Positions 44,433 through 52,707 of a DNA stretch of 64,000 nucleotides are shown in pieces; positions within the stretch are counted from its first letter, which is position 1, and every line of letters starts with the position of its first letter. The translations under genes and the position numbers were made by a program. The stretch is from Treponema sp. (GTDB lineage: Bacteria; Spirochaetota; Spirochaetia; Treponematales; Treponemataceae). The notes beneath the pieces are model-generated. The model made no database searches. It saw nothing but the letters and a program-made list of their open reading frames with translations, and was not told the DNA's origin. The stretch lies in the NCBI GenBank assembly GCA_016293915.1, contig JAEDCY010000007.1, forward strand, positions 1-64,000, read 5' to 3'.

Positions 44433-46748
44433 ATGAAAAAATCTTTTTTTGTACTCTCATTGTTTTTTTTAACGGCTTTTGCATTTTCCGAAGATGTAAA
44501 ACCCTTATATCGTTTACCGGAAAAAAATCCGGTTAGTGCTCAGGAAGGTGAAGCCGAATCAGATGTATTTCTTGTAGGCTCAGATAACGGACTTTTTCGT
44601 GTTACAAATAGAAATTCAGCAATTCCCCTTTGGACAGAAGCACGCGTAGATCAGCTTTTGCGTATTAATTCAGGCTGGCTCATGCGTACCCAGAAAGGAA
44701 TTTTTTATAGTGCTGACCTAAAGACTTTTGAAGAGCGTGACAATGGGCTTCCTTTTCTTACAATCAAAACATTTAAAGAAGGAAAGAAAACTCTCTCTCT
44801 GCAGATTCAGGAACTTAAGGATCTTTGCGTAAACCCGGTAAATCATAATGAAGTTGTAACTGCTACTAAAGACAGTGTGTTCTTTAGTCGTGATGGCGGT
44901 GTTAACTGGAAAAATCTTGGCTCAATGAGTAAAACAACTCCTGGAGTTAAAGCAGTTGCCCTTGCAACTTTAGAAGGCGAAACAATTGTTTTTATGGCTC
45001 ATCCGATTTTTGGGCTTTCATATATATTTCCGGACAGGCCTAAGCCGGAATGGTATGATGTGGATGCCGGATTTGAAAAGATGCCGTCGCTGACTTCTCC
45101 GGATGAAATCGCGGATATTTTGCCGGTGCTCCGTACAAGAGCGGATGGTTCTGTTTATACAGAAATCTATATTTCGCAAACCTATATTCCGCGTATCTAT
45201 CGTTTTAACTGGCAGGAAAAGAAAGGTGAATTAATTTATACAGGTTCAGAGCCTACAGATGTAACAGATGGTCTTACAACCATTGATAATGTTCTTTTGT
45301 ATACTAAGCTTGAAGGCTTTGGTGCAATAGATCTGGATTCACTTCAAAGTCCCGGAACTCCGAGTCAGGAGCGAGACTGGCATGAAGCTTTTAGTGCAGT
45401 TCCTGGTATGATTAATACAGCCTGGATTCCTCATTCCCGCAGTGGATTTGCTCGAGGGCTTCAGCTTAATGAATTGTGGCTGCTTTATCCGGGCACTGTA
45501 AATTCACCTTATGCAGAAAAAGCAAACGGAAGAAAGAGTGTTTATGCATCTGCTTATCAATGCAGCTTTCCGGAAGGTGTGGCAAAGTTTAAGAAAATTG
45601 TAAAAGACCGCAATATGAATTCTATCGTAATCGATATGAAGGATGACTACGGCTATCTGCGTTATGATTCTCATGATCCGCTGGTTCTGGAAAAATGTTC
45701 TACCTCTGGTTATGCAATCAAAGACTTGAATAAATTTATTGAAGAATTCAAGAAAGAAAATATATACCTTGTTGCCAGAATCGTAACATTTAAAGACCGC
45801 TCTCTCTCAAAGTATCAGAATGGAAAATATGCAGTCTGGGATAAAAAGCTTAATAAACCCTGGCTTGGTATAAAAGGTTATGATGATGTAGTTGATGAAA
45901 ACGGCGAGCCAACCGGCAGTAAGGAAACTACATATTATGATGAACAGTGGGTAGATCCATATTCAGAAGAGGTATGGGAATATAACGTTGCAATTGCCAG
46001 AGAGCTTGTTGCCCGCGGTTTTGATGAAATTCAGTTTGATTATATCCGCTTTCCAACAGATGGTTTGAATCTTTATAATGCTCAGTATCGCTGGCAGGAT
46101 AAAGGAATGGACAAGGAATCGGCTTTGATTTCCTTCCTTTCTTATGCGCGCGATAATATTCAGGCTCCAATTGGAATTGATATTTATGGTGCAAACGGCT
46201 GGTATCGCAGTGGTACAAGAACCGGTCAGGATGCAGAAATGCTTGCTGAGTATGTTGATGTAATTGGTCCTATGTTCTATCCGAGTCACTTTGAACAGAC
46301 CTTCTTAAACTATGCTCCGGTTGCGGACAGAACTTACCGCATTTATTATTATGGTTCTTTCCGTAATACTGTGCTCTGCCGTAACCGTGCAATTATACGT
46401 CCGTGGATTCAGTCTTTCTATCTGAATGTTAGTTATGACAGACTTTATTATGATTCGGATTATATAAAAAAGCAGTTCTTTGGTGTTCGTGATTCTCTGG
46501 ACCGTGGTTATATGTGCTGGAATAATTCCGGCGATTATGGAACAACTCCGCCGGACGTTGAAGCAACAGAAGCCTTTATTGGTACAACAGCAGAAGCAAG
46601 CCGGGAGTTCCGTAAGCCTGCAATTGGTGATAAAATGAAACCTCTTTATGTGGATTCTGATGTTTCTGTATTGGACAGTATTTTGTATCCTTATACTGAA
46701 GAAGAGAAAGCACATAATTTCCGTCCATTTCTTAAAACTTTAAGATAA
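44433..46748 (+). CDS. Exported putative glycoside hydrolase, DUF4015
   Basis: A 771-residue exported protein. Signal peptide 1-19, then a beta-propeller-like N-terminal half with an Asp-box (SRDGGVNWKNLG), then a TIM-barrel DUF4015 glycosidase-like domain from about residue 365 (SVYASAYQC, VIDMKDDYGYLRYDS, EIQFDYIRFPTDG, IGIDIYGANGW). The family is distantly related to other (beta/alpha)8 hydrolases; its substrate is unknown. The transcript is probably leaderless from a GCCGATAAT promoter. mnmE follows 12 nt later. Confidence 0.85.
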   Translation: MKKSFFVLSLFFLTAFAFSEDVKPLYRLPEKNPVSAQEGEAESDVFLVGSDNGLFRVTNRNSAIPLWTEARVDQLLRINSGWLMRTQKGIFYSADLKTFEERDNGLPFLTIKTFKEGKKTLSLQIQELKDLCVNPVNHNEVVTATKDSVFFSRDGGVNWKNLGSMSKTTPGVKAVALATLEGETIVFMAHPIFGLSYIFPDRPKPEWYDVDAGFEKMPSLTSPDEIADILPVLRTRADGSVYTEIYISQTYIPRIYRFNWQEKKGELIYTGSEPTDVTDGLTTIDNVLLYTKLEGFGAIDLDSLQSPGTPSQERDWHEAFSAVPGMINTAWIPHSRSGFARGLQLNELWLLYPGTVNSPYAEKANGRKSVYASAYQCSFPEGVAKFKKIVKDRNMNSIVIDMKDDYGYLRYDSHDPLVLEKCSTSGYAIKDLNKFIEEFKKENIYLVARIVTFKDRSLSKYQNGKYAVWDKKLNKPWLGIKGYDDVVDENGEPTGSKETTYYDEQWVDPYSEEVWEYNVAIARELVARGFDEIQFDYIRFPTDGLNLYNAQYRWQDKGMDKESALISFLSYARDNIQAPIGIDIYGANGWYRSGTRTGQDAEMLAEYVDVIGPMFYPSHFEQTFLNYAPVADRTYRIYYYGSFRNTVLCRNRAIIRPWIQSFYLNVSYDRLYYDSDYIKKQFFGVRDSLDRGYMCWNNSGDYGTTPPDVEATEAFIGTTAEASREFRKPAIGDKMKPLYVDSDVSVLDSILYPYTEEEKAHNFRPFLKTLR

Positions 46749-46760
46749 AAGGGTAATGTA

Positions 46761-48338
46761 ATGACACCGAATCAGTACACGCCAGAAGAACCGATTTCCT
46801 CAATTGCTACTGCGCTCGCGCCGGCAGCTCTTGGTATTGTCAGGGTTTCGGGAAAGGGTTGTATTGAACTTGTGAGTAGGGTTTTCAGCCGGCCGAAAGC
46901 ACTGCTGGAGGCGCCGGGCAATACGCTGGTTTACGGCTGGATTATAGATTGTCCGGTTAAGACGGACAAAGACAAGAGTCATCCTGATCTTGTTTCAGGA
47001 TTTATTTTAGAAAGACCCCGAAATAAATTCGGGGTGACAGATGATATTAAAATCGACGAAGTTATGCTCGCTGTTTACCGGGCACCAAAAAGTTTTACCG
47101 GCGAAGACATGGTAGAGATATTCTGTCACGGTGGTCCGGCCGTTGTTATGGCAATTCAGAATCTTATGCTGAAAATTGGTTTTCGACAGGCAAATCGTGG
47201 TGAATATACTTTCCGTGCTTTTATAAATGGCAAAACAGATTTAACAAAAGCAGAAGCAATAAAAGAAATCATTGATTCTCATACTGATGTTTCGCGTTCT
47301 CATGCTGCCGGAAGACTTGCGGGCAGTCTTTTTGAAGAAATCGATTCCATAAAAAAATTAATTGTGGACACGCTCGCCGCTATTGAGGTGGAGATTGAGT
47401 ATCCGGAGGACGAGGAAACTATTGCGGACTCGTTTGACAGGAAAGATATCGAAACGGCGCTGAAGAGACTTCAGGCCTTGAAGGACTCGTGGCGCGGCGA
47501 AAAATTGTATCAGGATGGTGCGAGGGTAGTATTGGCGGGGCGCACGAACGCGGGAAAATCTTCGCTGTTTAATGCTATCTTAAAAGAAGAACGTGCCATC
47601 GTAAGTGACATCGAAGGAACTACGCGTGACTGGTTGGAAAGCTGGGCGAGCATTAACGGGATTCCTGTGCGCTTGTTTGATACGGCCGGTTTGCGCCAGA
47701 CCAGTGATGTTATTGAAGCTCAGGGTGTGGAAATAAGCCGCAGCCTTGTTCAAGATGCAGATGTGGTTTTGTATCTTGTAGATTCGCAGACAGGTCTAAA
47801 TTATGAAGACCGTGATTTTATTGAAAACTGTAAAGAACCTCTGATCGTGGTTTATACAAAAGCGGATAAAGACGGGGGCGTTGTACGTTCGCTGGCGCGA
47901 ACTATCGAGTTTCCTTCGGAAACTCGCGGGGAAATTACCGGGGTCTTAGGGGCAGAGCCCCTAGGAGAAGGGGTAGCGAGCAACGAAGTGCGAGCGAGGG
48001 GAAGTCTTTCCCCCCTTTACTGCAAAATCTCATCAAAAACCGGCGAAGGACTTTCAGATCTCTTTGAAAAAATCTATGGCATTTTGACAGCGGGAATAGC
48101 AGGCAGTTCAACAGAACGCACTCAGGCTGGTCTTGGTTCGGCTCGTCAAAAGGAAGCTGTTTCTGCAGCTTTGGAAAGCGTTCAACATGCGCTGGTCAGT
48201 GCAGACGATAATTACACTCTTGATGCTGTAGTGCAGGACCTGGAAGATGCTCTTGATGCACTTGGCGAAGTAACAGGTGATGTAACTCCGGATGATGTCC
48301 TTGGCAGTATTTTTGCGAACTTCTGCGTAGGAAAGTAA
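46761..48338 (+). CDS. mnmE: tRNA modification GTPase MnmE with two repeat insertions
   Basis: A 525-residue MnmE/TrmE, about 70 residues longer than usual. With MnmG it forms 5-carboxymethylaminomethyluridine at tRNA wobble positions. The P-loop GRTNAGKS is at 260-267, with EGTTRD, DTAGLR, the G4 motif as TKAD (366-369; N replaced by T) and the C-terminal CVGK (522-525). The extra length comes from a family A repeat at residues 73-93 in the N-terminal domain and a family C repeat at about 394-421 between G4 and G5. Both are in frame and leave the motifs intact. An essential-type gene carrying two repeat peptides suggests that they are tolerated loops. Confidence 0.95.
   Translation: MTPNQYTPEEPISSIATALAPAALGIVRVSGKGCIELVSRVFSRPKALLEAPGNTLVYGWIIDCPVKTDKDKSHPDLVSGFILERPRNKFGVTDDIKIDEVMLAVYRAPKSFTGEDMVEIFCHGGPAVVMAIQNLMLKIGFRQANRGEYTFRAFINGKTDLTKAEAIKEIIDSHTDVSRSHAAGRLAGSLFEEIDSIKKLIVDTLAAIEVEIEYPEDEETIADSFDRKDIETALKRLQALKDSWRGEKLYQDGARVVLAGRTNAGKSSLFNAILKEERAIVSDIEGTTRDWLESWASINGIPVRLFDTAGLRQTSDVIEAQGVEISRSLVQDADVVLYLVDSQTGLNYEDRDFIENCKEPLIVVYTKADKDGGVVRSLARTIEFPSETRGEITGVLGAEPLGEGVASNEVRARGSLSPLYCKISSKTGEGLSDLFEKIYGILTAGIAGSSTERTQAGLGSARQKEAVSAALESVQHALVSADDNYTLDAVVQDLEDALDALGEVTGDVTPDDVLGSIFANFCVGK
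46978..47038. repeat. Family A repeat inside mnmE
   Basis: GTCATCCTGATCTTGTTTCA left arm and CCCCGAAATAAATTCGGGG-type right arm ending GTGAC, translated in frame as a segment with SHPDLVSG and KFGVTDD. Confidence 0.85.
47940..48020. repeat. Family C repeat inside mnmE
   Basis: An AGGGGCAGAGCCCCT hairpin, the core GTAGCGAGCAACGAAGTGCG and a CCCCCC end, translated in frame as a segment with GVLGAEPLGEGVASNE. Confidence 0.85.
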
Positions 48339-48373
48339 ACTTCTTAGACTTACATCGGGTTTTAGTATTATTG

Positions 48374-48391
48374 CGAAAACGTTGGTTTTCG
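48374..48391. promoter_or_regulatory. Palindrome between mnmE and glmS
   Basis: CGAAAAC, GTTG, GTTTTCG forms a perfect 7-bp hairpin or an 18-bp operator-like palindrome in the glmS upstream region. It is not followed by a T-run, so it is a poor terminator. Function is unknown. Confidence 0.4.
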
Positions 48392-48444
48392 GGTAAAATT
48401 GTCCAAATTATCTTAGAAATCCAGGCTTTATAGGAGAAATAAAT

Positions 48445-50289
48445 ATGTGTGGCATTGTTGGCTACGTTGGAAATAAAATGGCATCTCAGGTGCTTATTAA
48501 CGCATTGAAAAAGCTTGAGTATCGTGGTTATGATTCTGCAGGTATTGCAATTCTCGAAGGTGAAGATATTCTCGTGCGCAAATGTAAGGGTGCACTAAAA
48601 TTCCTGGAAGAGAAAATTGCCGGTGAAGTAATAAAAGGTTCTGTGGGAATTGGTCATACACGCTGGGCTACTCACGGTGAACCTAGTGATACAAACAGCC
48701 ATCCACACACAAATATGGATGGTACAATTTCTATCGTTCATAATGGAATTATCGAAAACTATGCAGAGCTTAAGGCTAAGCTTCAGGCTCAGGGTGTTGT
48801 TTTCAAATCTCAGACAGATACAGAAGTTGTTGTTCATCTTCTCGATCAGAAGTATAAGGCAACTGGTGATATTTTTAAGGCAGTAATAGAGACTCTTCAT
48901 ATTCTTGAAGGTTCTTATGCTATTGGTGTTATCTGTAAAGATTATCCGGATAGAATTATTTGTGCCCGAAAAGAAAGCCCTCTTGTAGTAGGACTTGGCA
49001 AAGGTGAAAACTTTATTGCATCTGATGTTCCGGCTTTGCTTGAGCATACTCGTGATGTTTACTATCTTGGTGAGCGCGAGCTTGCTGTTTTGTATACTGA
49101 TCATGTTGATCTTTTTAATTTTGAAGGTGAAAAAATCATTAAAGAGCCTAGTCATGTTGAATGGGATATTGATGCAGCAGAGAAGGGCGGTTATGAACAC
49201 TTTATGATTAAAGAAATTCATGAACAGCCTAAGGGGCTTACAGATACTATGCGCCCTCGTATTGTAAAGGATGGTTCTGGAAAGCCAACTGATGTTTATT
49301 TTGAAGAAAACAAGATGGATGATGCATGGAAGAATGCAAGTCGTGTTGTTATAACTGCCTGTGGTACAGCTTATCATGCGGGTGTAGTTGCAAAATATGC
49401 ATTTGAAAAAATTGCAAGAATGAAGGTTGATGTTGATGTTGCTTCTGAGTTCCGTTATCGTGACCCGATTCTTGATAAAGATGATATTTTTATTGTAGTT
49501 TCTCAGTCTGGCGAAACTGCTGATACTTTGAGTGCTTTGCGTCTTGCAAAAGCTCAGGGCCTTAAGGTTGTTGCAATTACTAACTGTGTTGGTTCTACTG
49601 TAAGCCGCGAAGCAGATGATGTTATTTATACTCTTGCTGGTCCTGAAATTGCTGTAGCATCTACAAAGGCTTATACAACTCAGATTTTGTGTATGTTCCT
49701 TCTTGCTATTAAAGCTGGTAAAATCCGTGGTACTTTAAGTGATGAAGAGGCAACTAAGCTTTTGTGTGAGCTTGAGTCAATTCCTGCAAAGATTCAGGAA
49801 ATTCTGGATGGTAAGGATGTAATTCAGAAGTTTGCTTCTCAGCAGTTTAATAAAGATAAGATTTTCTATATTGGTCGTCAGTTTGATAGTGCAACATCTC
49901 TTGAGAGTGCCTTAAAACTTAAAGAAGTTTCTTATATGCATTCAGAGGCATTTGCTGCTGGAGAACTTAAACATGGTCCTATTGCTTTAATTGATCCTCA
50001 GACTCTTGTTGTAGCAATTGCCAGTGAACCAAAACTTTATGATAAAATAGGGTCAAACATGGTTGAGGTAAAAAGCCGAGGGGCAACCGTTCTTGTAATT
50101 ACTCAGGATGAAAGCGGTGCATTTGAAGGAAAAGCAGATGAAGTATTTAAGATTCCTGCTTGTTCTTCAACTCTGGCTTCAATACTGACTATAATTCCAG
50201 CTCAGCTTTTTGCATACTATTGTGCAATTATGCGTGGCTACAATCCTGATAAGCCACGTAATCTCGCAAAGAGCGTTACAGTTGAGTAG
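48445..50289 (+). CDS. glmS: Glutamine-fructose-6-phosphate aminotransferase GlmS
   Basis: A 614-residue GlmS that makes glucosamine-6-phosphate for peptidoglycan. The N-terminal glutaminase starts MCGIVGYVG with catalytic Cys2. Two SIS isomerase domains follow (SQSGETADT, STKAYTTQ), and the C-terminus PRNLAKSVTVE is diagnostic. A Shine-Dalgarno AGGAG precedes the ATG. The short upstream region shows no glmS ribozyme. The tRNA-Met gene follows 44 nt downstream with no terminator between them. Confidence 0.97.
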   Translation: MCGIVGYVGNKMASQVLINALKKLEYRGYDSAGIAILEGEDILVRKCKGALKFLEEKIAGEVIKGSVGIGHTRWATHGEPSDTNSHPHTNMDGTISIVHNGIIENYAELKAKLQAQGVVFKSQTDTEVVVHLLDQKYKATGDIFKAVIETLHILEGSYAIGVICKDYPDRIICARKESPLVVGLGKGENFIASDVPALLEHTRDVYYLGERELAVLYTDHVDLFNFEGEKIIKEPSHVEWDIDAAEKGGYEHFMIKEIHEQPKGLTDTMRPRIVKDGSGKPTDVYFEENKMDDAWKNASRVVITACGTAYHAGVVAKYAFEKIARMKVDVDVASEFRYRDPILDKDDIFIVVSQSGETADTLSALRLAKAQGLKVVAITNCVGSTVSREADDVIYTLAGPEIAVASTKAYTTQILCMFLLAIKAGKIRGTLSDEEATKLLCELESIPAKIQEILDGKDVIQKFASQQFNKDKIFYIGRQFDSATSLESALKLKEVSYMHSEAFAAGELKHGPIALIDPQTLVVAIASEPKLYDKIGSNMVEVKSRGATVLVITQDESGAFEGKADEVFKIPACSSTLASILTIIPAQLFAYYCAIMRGYNPDKPRNLAKSVTVE

Positions 50290-50333
50290 TATTGAATTTT
50301 TTATAATTTTCTGATAAATTATATAAACATTTC

Positions 50334-50406
50334 GGGCCATTAGCTCAGTGGTTAGAGCAGAGGACTCATAATCCTTTGGTCCTAAGTTCAAGTCTTAGAT
50401 GGCCCA
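50334..50406 (+). tRNA. tRNA-Met (CAT), elongator type
   Basis: A 73-nt cloverleaf: acceptor GGGCCAT pairs with ATGGCCC plus discriminator A, the D-arm is TAGCTCAGTGG, the anticodon loop CTCATAA has anticodon CAT, and the T-loop is GTTCAAGTC. The acceptor and D-arm resemble elongator rather than initiator tRNA; tRNA-Ile2 (CAT) cannot be excluded. CCA is not encoded. Confidence 0.9.
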
Positions 50407-50414
50407 GTTCTTGT

Positions 50415-50443
50415 AAAGTTCCGTTAGCAAACGGAACTTTTTT
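50415..50443 (+). terminator. Terminator of tRNA-Met
   Basis: An 11-bp stem AAAGTTCCGTT/AACGGAACTTT with loop AGCA and a T-run. Confidence 0.85.
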
Positions 50444-50582
50444 ATTTCTATACAACCTCACCGGCATAGCCGGTTCGGGCGCCCTACGATGGTAGAACCT
50501 AAAATGGCCCGCTGACGCAGCCCATTTTTTAACGGTTCTGCTATCGTAGGCGAGTTCAAGTCTAAGATGGCCCAGTTCTTGT

Positions 50583-50611
50583 AAAGTTCCGTTTGCTAAC
50601 GGAACTTTTTT
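50583..50611 (+). terminator. Second copy of the tRNA terminator
   Basis: Same 11-bp stem with loop TGCT and a T-run; part of the duplicated tRNA 3' segment. Confidence 0.8.
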
Positions 50612-50680
50612 ATTTCTCTGCAAACTCGCAGGTATAACCTGCTCGTGCGCCTTTTTGATGGAGGAACCTAAAAGGCAAAA

Positions 50681-50712
50681 AAAAATCCAGTCCGTGTGCG
50701 ACTGGATTTTTT
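50681..50712. terminator. Bidirectional terminator after the GH43 gene
   Basis: A 12-bp stem AAAAATCCAGTC/GACTGGATTTTT with a 7-nt loop, A-run on one side and T-run on the other. It ends the minus-strand GH43 transcript and would also stop read-through from the tRNA side. Confidence 0.88.
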
Positions 50713-50729
50713 TATTTTACGTCTTATTG

Positions 50730-51704
50730 TTAGCGGTCGAAGCCGTCCATTGTCTGGATTTTTCCATCAGGCTTGAAGGTAAGTTCGCGGAACTTAACAT
50801 TGCGCTTCTGGTTGATACCATTTGAACGCTCGCAGTCGTGGTAGAAAAGGTACCACTTTCCGTTGAACTCAAGAATTGAGTGGTGTGTTGTCCATCCCAA
50901 AACAGGGCTTAAAATACATCCGCCGTAAGTATAAGGTCCGTAAACATTCTTGCTTGTTGCATAGCACAAAAGGTGTGATGTACCAGTTGAGTATGTGAAG
51001 TAGTATGTATCTCCCTTCTTGAAGAGCCATGGATCTTCAAAGTAGCGGCGAACATCATCACCACCAGTGAGAGGCTGGCCTTTTTCATCAACAATTACGA
51101 GGTCGCGGAGTTCTTCTGCGAGCTCTTTCATGTTGTCTTTAAGAAGAGCGATTTTTGGAGTACATGCAGGTTCTTTTCCCTGTGGTTCTTTGTTGTCTGC
51201 GCTCCACTTGTTGTTGCGGTACTGATCGAGCTGTCCGCCCCAGAGACCACCCATTGTAAGGTAGTATTTATTGTCTGTATCCTGGAAACAGCATGGGTCG
51301 ATTGAGTAAGTTCCCTGGATGTAATCGTCTTCTGGTGTGAATGGACCTTCCGGCTTGTCACCTACAGCAAGGCCTACACGGAACATTCCAGTCTTGTCGC
51401 GTGCCGGGAAATAAAAGTAATATTTTCCGTCTTTTTCTGCGCAGTCAGGAGCCCAAAGTTGTTTGCTTGCCCATTTTACATCTTTAAGTGTGAAAACACA
51501 GCCGCAGTCGCGTGGATAAGTTTCTGTGTTTTTCATTTCGTAAACATGATAGTCTTTCATGTCGTACTGATCGCCGTTGTCGTTGCTCTCTACATCAATG
51601 TCTTCGTCATGTGAAGGGTAGATATAAATTTTTCCGTTAAAAACATGTGCTGAAGGATCAGCTGTGTAAAGGTCGTTTACGAGAGGCTTTTTTTCGATAC
51701 TCAT
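50730..51704 (-). CDS. GH43-family glycosidase (arabinofuranosidase/xylosidase type)
   Basis: A 324-residue five-bladed propeller hydrolase. The catalytic aspartate pattern of GH43 is visible as LYTADPSAHVF (base), YSIDPCCF (pKa modulator) and RRYFEDPWLF (acid Glu). No signal peptide, so it probably acts on imported oligosaccharides. The start at 51704 has a ribosome site AGGAG. The preceding promoter carries an 18-bp palindrome of LacI-family type. Its likely substrates (arabinose- or xylose-containing oligosaccharides) match the GH127 gene elsewhere in the window. Confidence 0.88.
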   Translation of the reverse strand: MSIEKKPLVNDLYTADPSAHVFNGKIYIYPSHDEDIDVESNDNGDQYDMKDYHVYEMKNTETYPRDCGCVFTLKDVKWASKQLWAPDCAEKDGKYYFYFPARDKTGMFRVGLAVGDKPEGPFTPEDDYIQGTYSIDPCCFQDTDNKYYLTMGGLWGGQLDQYRNNKWSADNKEPQGKEPACTPKIALLKDNMKELAEELRDLVIVDEKGQPLTGGDDVRRYFEDPWLFKKGDTYYFTYSTGTSHLLCYATSKNVYGPYTYGGCILSPVLGWTTHHSILEFNGKWYLFYHDCERSNGINQKRNVKFRELTFKPDGKIQTMDGFDR

Positions 51705-51718
51705 AATTACTCCTGTTT

Positions 51719-51736
51719 TAGGCAACCGGTTGCCTA
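51719..51736. promoter_or_regulatory. LacI-type operator of the GH43 gene
   Basis: A perfect 18-bp palindrome, TAGGCAACCGGTTGCCTA, with the central CG typical of LacI-family sites. It lies between the ribosome site and an upstream promoter (minus strand TTGAAA, 18 nt, TATAAT). No LacI-family gene is in the window. Confidence 0.72.
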
Positions 51737-51795
51737 TATTTTAAGTTCATATATTATATTATTTTTTATGATATTTTTTCAATCGGCAGTATTAC

Positions 51796-52707
51796 CTAGC
51801 GTATTGAGCCAGGAGTTTCAACTTCTGCATTACGTGCTGCGCACCAGGTGCCTTTTTTGAGGGCGGCAGACAGGTTGCGGGTTTGCAGGTATTCGTAGAG
51901 AAAACCTGCATTAAAGCTGTCGCCGCAGGCTGTTGTGTTGAGCGCGGCGACTTTTTCGGTTGGGCACTCGGAAAATTGCCCGCGAGCCGCTGCATAGGTA
52001 GAGTCGGTGCCTCTGGTTACCACGATGATGTTACCAAGTTCGAGGCTTTTTTTTGCAATCGCATCCTGCAGCGGCTGGTCTTCAAGTTCAGGGAAGCTGG
52101 CGCGGAATTCTTCTTCATTTATTTTAATAATGTCTGGAATTGAGGCGTTGAGAGTTTTTTTCAGATCTTCACCAATGTAATCTGCCAGAAAAACTTTACC
52201 ATTGTCGTGGGTCATGCCGCTGATAGTTGCATAAAGATCTTGGCTCCAGATTTTTGGGCGGCTTCCTGCAAGCAGAAGAGCATCAACTTCAGGTAAAAGG
52301 TCATTTATGATTTTTAAGATTTTTATTTCTGCCCCAGCTACAGCCTTTAATTCTTCTCCACTTTCTAAAAGTGGTTCGCTTACAACCAGTTCTGTTGTAG
52401 TTCCTGCTGCCTGGTCCAGAAGGGTCCAGCATTCCCTTGTCTGTCCTGGAATAGTCGTATAGAGAAGATTCAGGTTATCTCGTGCAGCAGGTTCTGTAAA
52501 TGCCGAAAGATTCTTTTCACCAAGCGGACATACAACTCTACAGCACCCCTTTTCAAGCTGTTCCAGTACTCGTGCAGAATTCACGGCTTTCCCTGAAGCA
52601 TCGATTCTATAATGCCTAGAACGATTCACTTTTGTTAAAGTAAGATTTTCAAAAGTAATTGTCCGCTGAATTGTTGAACTCATACAAACACAAAGAATCT
52701 TTTTCAT
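51796..52707 (-). CDS. PfkB-family sugar kinase
   Basis: A 303-residue ribokinase-fold kinase of the 1-phosphofructokinase/tagatose-6-phosphate kinase branch. The N-terminal region ends in the sugar-binding GKAVNSARVLEQL, and the C-terminal anion-hole motif appears as NTTACGDSFNAGF, with the catalytic Asp in GD. It should phosphorylate a sugar or sugar phosphate with ATP. It overlaps the upstream HAD gene by 4 nt, so the two form an operon. Confidence 0.83.
   Translation of the reverse strand: MKKILCVCMSSTIQRTITFENLTLTKVNRSRHYRIDASGKAVNSARVLEQLEKGCCRVVCPLGEKNLSAFTEPAARDNLNLLYTTIPGQTRECWTLLDQAAGTTTELVVSEPLLESGEELKAVAGAEIKILKIINDLLPEVDALLLAGSRPKIWSQDLYATISGMTHDNGKVFLADYIGEDLKKTLNASIPDIIKINEEEFRASFPELEDQPLQDAIAKKSLELGNIIVVTRGTDSTYAAARGQFSECPTEKVAALNTTACGDSFNAGFLYEYLQTRNLSAALKKGTWCAARNAEVETPGSIR

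Larger units (their letters stand above)
50385..50617. repeat. Duplicated tRNA-Met 3' end with terminator
   Basis: A 65-bp segment (50385-50449), the last 22 nt of the tRNA plus its terminator, recurs at 50553-50617, offset 168 bp. The two copies differ at one base in the tRNA part and by an inverted terminator loop (AGCA versus TGCT). The intervening 50450-50552 holds hairpins such as ACCGGCATAGCCGGT and no gene, and a diverged second copy of it follows at 50618-50676. Confidence 0.85.

Noticed and set aside
48339..48444. glmS ribozyme upstream of glmS
   Set aside because: The gap is only about 100 nt and does not show the ribozyme core known from Firmicutes.
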